Below the pieces are notes generated by a model. The model searched no databases and was not told the DNA's origin. It was given only the letters and a program-made list of their open reading frames with translations. Below are positions 57,814-64,000 of a stretch of DNA of 64,000 bases, piece after piece; position 1 is the first letter of the stretch, and each line of letters begins with the position of its first letter. Origin of the DNA: Gaertneriomyces semiglobifer (Eukaryota; Chytridiomycota; Chytridiomycetes; Spizellomycetales; Spizellomycetaceae); the NCBI GenBank assembly GCA_025558075.1, contig JAHLKF010000002.1, positions 1,116,001-1,180,000 of the forward strand. Reading direction: 5' to 3'. The translations under genes were made by a program, and so were the position numbers.

Positions 57814-58316
57814 ATGCTGCTCACAGTGTAGGTTGGAAAGGGACCGCTTCCTTCAAAGACTGACGGAGGACTCGTCACGCAACGGACGCAAGATCAGCGC
57901 CGGCCAAAGGGGAACGTCTTCACTGTAATCAGAACCGATTTTAGCCCGCCCAAAGAAGGTGAAACACCACTAACGGATCAAGGTAGCAATTACGGCTTCC
58001 ACAGGCACTTTGTGCAAAAGAACGCAAGAAGGGATGGAGGAAGAGCAAACGATGTAGGCTTCATGGGTAGGTACGGGGCGGAGAATCTAACTCTGCTCTA
58101 ACTCCAAAGAGATTTTCTATCGCAACTTGCTGCTCTGCTGTTTACTTAACCAAACTGGAGCAGAATGTGTTCGATATTTGTTGTTCGCTGGGGGAAAAAG
58201 CAAAGCGTGTCTGGCGTAAGTCCGAAACAGGAACATAATTTTTTGCAAAAAACCGCCGCCGTTCGTTGAAAGGAATAGAACAACGATTCAGAACCAGCAG
58301 CAGGCAGAGACGGACG
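57814..58316. promoter_or_regulatory. Divergent promoter, S6 kinase / Maf protein
   Basis: These 503 bases separate divergent start codons. No specific element is recognised; a short minus-strand frame here has no domain. Confidence 0.45.
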
Positions 58317-59168
58317 ATGGTATTCCCAGTCATTGAACGACTAAATGGGCGCAATGTTGTCTTGGCCTCTGCGTCCCCACGTCGCAGCGAGATCTTGAAA
58401 AACCTGGTATGAACCAGTGCTACAAATGACTAGAATGTCGTTACCGAGCCGAATGGATTGGAGCTGATGGAATCAAGCAATTCAGGGTGTCAAATTTCGT
58501 ATAGTTCCATCAACCTTTGCCGAAGATTTTGACAAGGTAATCGGTCAATAATGCAACTCGCCAGCTTGCATGGCCATGTTCCAATACTTGAACCATATTA
58601 GAATCACTTTAAGCTTCCTTCCGACTATGTTATGGCCACAGCAGAAGCAAAAGGCCTAGAGGTGTTCGAACGCATCGTTTCTACCTCAGGCGATGGTGCC
58701 GTTCCCGTGGTGATATCCGCTGACACTATTGTGTGCCATGCCGGACGCATTCTGGAAAAACCGAGCTCTGCGGAACACGCGAAGGATGTGCTGCGTTCGC
58801 TGTCGGGCCACGTTCATGAGGTACTAACAGCAGTCGTGGTGTATTATGGCGTGGACGGCAATGGAGGTGTTTTGCGCACGTCTGCTGTGGAATGCACCAA
58901 GGTGGAGTTTGGACCTCTAACGACCGACGACATTGATGCTTACGTCGCAACTGGAGAACCAATGGATAAAGCGGGAGCTTACGGGTACCAAGGGTTAGCC
59001 GCCGCCCTAATCCGACGAATTGATGGGGACTACTATAATGTTGTGGGTAGGTGATACGTATGCAAAACTTATTCAGCTCCAAAGCGCCGCTGAATTCTGT
59101 CCATAGGATTCCCAACGTATACATTCATGAAGCTTTTAACCAATTTGGTCAATACAAGTAGTATCTAG
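58317..59168 (+). CDS. Maf/Ham1-type nucleoside triphosphate pyrophosphatase
   Basis: Four exons (58317-58406, 58486-58536, 58614-59046, 59107-59168) total 211 residues. Maf signatures are all present: LASASPRRSEIL near residues 16-27, FAEDFDK, SADTIVCHAGRILEKPSS with the essential Asp, and DKAGAYGYQGLAAALI, GDYYNVVGFP. Maf proteins hydrolyse dTTP, UTP and modified pyrimidine nucleotides to monophosphates, cleaning the nucleotide pool; animal homologues are called ASMTL or Maf. The intron after VV splits the GFP segment, which confirms the last exon. Its stop lies only 32 bases before the stop of the convergent Trs85 gene. Confidence 0.93.
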
Positions 59169-59200
59169 CGCAGCCTGATGTGGTCCCGCCGCTGTGGGCT

Positions 59201-62200
59201 CTATTGAATATTGACCCATACGGGCACACTTGGCGTCTGTACAATCGTCGCGTAACTTGCAGTCGGCACCTTGCGGTGGAGCGGGTCATTTCCTGTGACT
59301 GGTTCCAACTCCGCATTCATTGTCCATCTGTTGATATTATATACGCCGCGCCGAGCAAAACACGCCATGAATGTAATAGCAGTCTCCTCTTCTGGCCCAA
59401 GCGAGCCCTTGGATCGGGTTGTTCCTATCCAGTGAAACGGAGTGGACGGAGCATTTGTAGATATTCCCACATCAGACCTGTGAGATGCGGAAAGCGCAGT
59501 GCACGTAAGTAAAATATGCCGCGCTGAGCTACAACATGAACGCTTACCCATCCAATGAAAGACTATACTTAACGCGGTTGGCACCCGATGTGTTGCAGAT
59601 GGCGATCGTAATTGGAAGCACACACGGCCCTTCGGCCCAAGTTCCATCCGTTCCTGTGACGATCACTCTGACGGGTGTCCCGGCCCCAGTATTCTTTAAT
59701 AGACTAGTTATCAAGGCTCGCTTCTCGCGCACAGTCTCGGCAAATAGCGCCTTTCCGGCTCGTTCCTTGGCCAATTTTGCTAGAGGCTCCAGGCCGACTT
59801 GCATGCCTTGCAAAGGGCCTTGCAGCCCGAGATTTATATGCATGATGTGATGATCTCCCTGTATCCGCCTGGGTCCGTCATCAGCACTCCATAAAATAGA
59901 GATATCCACATCGTCTGTAAAGTACAAGGTGAACACGTCTTTTAACTGAGACGGTGTCAATGCCGGATATTGGGATGAGAGTTGTGATATTCGGTGCTGC
60001 ATACGAGAGGCAGTTGACATGGCTCGGAATTGGGGACTGAAACAGCGGTGGCTCTGCCCATGCTGTGTTGTGGAGGTGAAGTCGATAAGAATATTCCAAG
60101 GTTCCAGTACACTTTTATCCTTACTTACCAAGGTAATGTTCGAAAGCCGCATCGTTAAATCTGGAGGACGAAATGCTTGTTGTTCGTCGCCCAATAGCAA
60201 GCCTTCAATTGCACGCATCGTTATCATCTCTGGACTGACGAAGTCATCGGAATCTTCCCGAACTCGTTCAAACCGAAAGTATTTGGTAGTAGTCAGACGG
60301 GGAGCAAGTACAGCTTTCTCCTCTGCATGAACTTCCTCTATCGGCTTCAACAGCCAGCCATGGCTCAGTGTTGTGATTTCATCTATGAAAATGTTCCTGT
60401 CGGTTTGCAAGTTCTCCAGCTCCAATCCGAGAATAAACTCGTCCAATTTCACGCCGCTCGGGCAAGTGATGGCGTGAACGCGGAGGCTCGGCAAGACATT
60501 GATGTTGAGCAGATGTCTTGCACTGCGGTACGTCGCCATTTCAGCGCCATCGTGAGATTGATATCCAAACAGGAACCGGGCAGCCAGTTTGCCTGCCTTC
60601 TCGGCTCGGACGAACACTCGTACTGATGTGCTTTCTCCGGCATTCAACCTTCTTGCCCCTTCATCAACTTGAGGTAACTCGATCGAGATACTCGCTGGAA
60701 CAGATAGTTTATTACTGACGGTCAAGTGGGTCTTCCCAAGTGCGTTGTTTGGGGAATTCAAGCTATCGCCTACTGCTAAGCAGACGAATCCAGGCAAATT
60801 GCACTTCATCCAAGCGTTCTTCAGCCCTCGGTTACCAGTGTTCTTGAGGATAATGTCTACTTCGCGTACTTCGCCGGCCAACATTGTTTCTGGAAAGTTG
60901 CGCAGGTCCACATCCAACACTGGCATGGGATTGGTGACAGTTATTGTCAGGTCTTGCTGATGATCGCCGAACTCTTGGTACGACGGTATGACTCCACCCA
61001 AGGTGAAATGGACCCCACGGATTGAAATGTCCCGTTCGCGTTTCGGAATTAACCGCAGCTGGATCTGAATGGACAATATGTGAGCAACTGTCGTCGGCGG
61101 AGACCTGGAAAACAGAGTTCACACCTTCTTACTCTCTCCTGCATCCATTACTGCTTCCGCTACGGCAGCCACATCGAAATCTGCAGAAACCGACTGAGTG
61201 GGGCCCGCGCCACTCGTCGTGGCGTCAGAGTAGGAGCATCGTAGGTATATATCATTCATTTGGATGGCGACTTTCATCGGGTTGCGAGCGGTAAAATTCA
61301 CAAACACAGGCTCTAAAATGAGGTCATCAGTAAGTGATTCGAGCAAGTCCATACGCATGGTCGCTTACCGCCTACAGCAACTTTCATTTTCCCGCCGATC
61401 ACTTGGCGTCGCGCCTTTCCTTTGTAACCTTCCTCCCACAGTTCATTTTCCATTCGTTCCCAAGCGTCGTCCATCTCAATACGTTTAGCTGATGTATTGA
61501 CGGATTCGGTAACTGATACCGGCACGTCCGCCGCGGTGATGTGGGGGATGGGGAGTGATAAGACTTCACTTGCTTTCTCCGGGTGGATGCTCACATATTG
61601 CCGATACAGATGTACGAGCTCTCTCAAATAAGCATTGTGTTGAGAAGCGCTTTGTCGGCTATCTCGAAGCAGCCTCAAGAAAAAGTGAACCGCTTCTTCG
61701 AATTGACCCAAGTAAGCGCACTGGCGGCCTAGGAAAAAGTGAACGTGGTCTTCCACCAGAGACCAGTCCTTTTCCTCGTATACAGCTAGCGCGGCCAGGT
61801 AGCAACGGTAGGCATGCGCCCGGTGGCCCGCTTTGCTATATCGGTGCCCAGCTAGAATCAAGTGGAATGCGTATTTCCGAATCATTGGTGGGTATATTCT
61901 TAGATAGCAAATCGCCGTCTGTTCTAGAAATAAGGCACTTCGGACGTCTGAGTCCTCTCCAGTCATTCGGATCAATAGCGGGGCAGCTTCATGGAATAAG
62001 CCGCGATGTTTAAGCATCTCATAGCAAAGCACTGTAGTCCGCGCGGCGTACGGTGAGGATTTCGTGTCGCGATAGGCTGAAATGGCAACGTCAAAGTGGC
62101 CCTCCAGCGACCCTCGACCGATACCGTCAGACATAAGCATGCATACAGCGAGCATCTCTTGAGTTCCACCAAGGTATTTGAGGCTCTTTTCATTTCCTTG

Positions 62201-63951
62201 AAAGTCTTTGCGGACAGAATCGTAGGTTCCATAAGCCAGGCGATAGTCTGCAAGCATGAATGCGTAATCCGCAAGCCGCCGCATGATTAGCTCAGGTGAA
62301 TTGTACGGATAACTGCATTAGGAAACCAAAAAGCCAGGCGCGGTGAGCGGCTACGTTTCTCATAGCTCGCTAAAACTGTTCACTTACATTGCAAGGCCGT
62401 TTCTGTCTATGACGGCCGGTTGCGTTGTCGTGGGCGATTTACTTGAGCCGCCAAAATACTTCATTCCCACCAAACGATTTAGACGCCCAGTCAACCCTCT
62501 ACGATTGCTTGCAACCTGTTCATTCCACTGCTGTATGCACGATTGCATGTGCTTCACAAGATGCGTCGTCACCAGTTCTTTCAACCAATTCGCAAGATTA
62601 ACGAAGTCCTCCTCAGAAAAATAACAGCCGTAGTTGGCGGTGGGTCGTTGAAGATGCGAGTCCTTCGTATCAGCACCAGGAATATCGACAAGCTGTTTTG
62701 TATTCGAACTTCCTTGGAACACGGGAAAACCTTCGTCAGTGACTGGTGTAGATGTGCCAGACCTAACGGAAGTCAGCGACGTGGAGGATCCACTGGATGC
62801 AGATGCAGCAAACTTGTCCAAGACTTCAGATTCTTGTTGATATTCAGACCATACGTCTGGAACTGTTGGATTTGGTGGCGGTTCTGGGGAGCCCAAGAGA
62901 TCGTTGTTAATTCCTGAACTGTGGGGGACTGCGTTGACGGTCAGAAGATGGCAATTCGGCAGCGTCTGCCTCATTCGATTGAAAGTGCGTTCAACGCTAT
63001 AAAAAACGTTAGTATATGGAATGTAACAACTACGCGCATAGTCCACATACTCTACGCTTTTTGCGACGTGGGGATCGTGTGCCAAGACGAAGTACTGAGG
63101 AACAGTAGGGTCCAAATATAGCCTAGTGGTTGTAATAGCTGCAACGTCTGAGACAAGCTGCTGTGCAGTAGCTAGAGGATCAATATTGGCCGTTGATACC
63201 GCGATAATATCTTTCTTGGCAATTCATGAGTAATCCCAGCCAACCTTTCACGAATGACGAGCACCTTCACACTCACATGCTGTAGGATGATTGAATGTTT
63301 CATGTTCAGAGATGCCTTGGGCGTCGCAGACTAACTTCCGGTAAGAACTGTACCACGGCGTTAAGTCTGCCAGTGAAGTGTCCTTTCATGAGCGCATGCC
63401 CTTCAAACTACCGCCGTCGTGAGGAACATACGTACCTTGATTTGATAACGCTTCCACGTCTGATGCATTCTTGATCTTTGGAAGCTTAGGTTGTCCATGA
63501 CCAAATTGCGAGAGGTGATGATCCACCGCTTTGTTGATCGTGCGCTCATCGTAGAGATCCAAGTGCCGTACATCGCTTACTCGCACGCAGAACGAATCTA
63601 ACAGTATTGGGTGATGTTGCGCATCTTGCACTTGTACTATTGGAAAGTCAACAGTTCAGTGAACTTTCATTACGGTGGCGAATACTTTCGAAATCAGTTC
63701 GTAGCGACGTCCTCAACGGGTTTCCAGTCAACCAATCATCCGACATGTTCCTCCAAAATCTCCCGAAAGATAAGTAGCCGGCATTTTGAACATCTGGACG
63801 TACCTTGACCAATTTTGGTACCGAACGGTCGAATGAGCTCAGTGAAGCTGGAGAGCCCGTTGAGTCTCGCGATATCATCTGCATCTGGCGACGAAGCCAC
63901 TCCCACAAGAGGGCACAGAAATCTGTTGATGAAGGCCTTTCCTGACGACAT
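59201..63951 (-). CDS. TRS85: TRAPP III subunit Trs85/TRAPPC8
   Basis: Trs85/TRAPPC8 makes the TRAPP III complex specific for autophagy by recruiting the Ypt1/Rab1 exchange factor to membranes. The gene spans many exons, with 63951 as the start: FINRFLCPLVGVASSPDADD, matching the family's N-terminus, and GLSSFTELIRPFGTKIG. Later segments include YFVLAHDPHVAKSVEYV, SEEDFVNLANWLKELVTTHLV with the LNRLVGMKYFGG join, MRRLADYAFMLADYRLAYGTYDSVRKDF (TPR-like helices), and beta-rich Ig-like C-terminal domains (PMPVLDVDLRNFPETMLAGE). The last exon after 59.55 kb gives SDVGISTNAPSTPFHWIG and RRGVYNINRW, like the TRAPPC8 end. The gene lies complete within the window with about 49 bases of upstream sequence. 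Splice points between 63.1 and 63.4 kb are tentative. Confidence 0.85.
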
Positions 63952-64000
63952 CAGAGCGCTGCGCTGTCTCTCAGCAGTCGCCCGTGCGCCTGTTTACGAC

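Overview
The window is nuclear DNA from a fungus. Evidence: short GT-AG introns, mostly 40-80 nt, often with a CTAAC or CTGAY branch-point motif just before the acceptor. Reading frames continue across these introns, and for most genes I joined the exons and checked that the total length divides by three. Several genes belong to typically fungal families: a Tag1/DUF3712 vacuolar protein, cytochrome c peroxidase, a Met6-type methionine synthase, a Bye1-like PHD/SPOC protein and an Atg37/ACBD5-type acyl-CoA-binding protein. Other genes look more like animal or plant versions: a REEP1-4-like protein, a BAF60/SMARCD subunit, S6 kinase with its hydrophobic motif, and a citrate synthase with an N-terminal PTS2. 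An early-diverging, intron-rich lineage (chytrid, blastocladiomycete or zygomycete grade) fits best, but this is inference. I see no CRISPR array, tRNA, rRNA or intact transposon.

Layout. 0.8-7 kb: PRP39 splicing factor, tail-anchored acyl-CoA-binding protein, membrane methyltransferase (all minus). 7-10.3 kb: SmB (+) and ribosomal protein L11 (-), each starting with an exon that codes only for the start Met. 10.8-13.3 kb: REEP-like protein (-) divergent from a neutral-sphingomyelinase-like enzyme (+). 13.4-24.5 kb: SET-domain methyltransferase with C2H2 fingers, class III aminotransferase carrying a one-base frameshift, methionine synthase and a LIM protein (all minus). 24.9-31 kb: Bye1-like transcription protein and peroxisomal citrate synthase (+). 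31.3-33.2 kb: coiled-coil protein (-). 33.2-35.6 kb: gene-poor, with a possible dynein remnant. 35.6-46.2 kb: small hypothetical proteins, an SKL-ending acyl-CoA thioesterase, Tag1-like protein, cytochrome c peroxidase, a PaaI-type thioesterase and a BAF60-type SWI/SNF subunit. 46.7-52.4 kb: trifunctional C1-tetrahydrofolate synthase (-) divergent from a secreted PhoD-type phosphatase (+). 52.5-64 kb: a tandem repeat, an unassigned 7TM protein, MRG15/Eaf3, S6 kinase, a Maf pyrophosphatase and Trs85/TRAPPC8.

Shared themes. Three unlinked genes carry independent peroxisomal features: an Atg37/ACBD5-like tail anchor, PTS2 on citrate synthase, and PTS1 (SKL) on a thioesterase. Two of these signals appear only after the exons are joined. 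Together they suggest peroxisomal fatty-acid handling with a glyoxylate-type citrate synthase. One-carbon metabolism is represented by methionine synthase and C1-THF synthase. Chromatin and transcription are represented by SET, Bye1-like, BAF60 and MRG15, and splicing by PRP39 and SmB. These genes are scattered and do not form an operon-like cluster. Neighbouring genes often share short divergent promoters or nearly overlap at their 3' ends.
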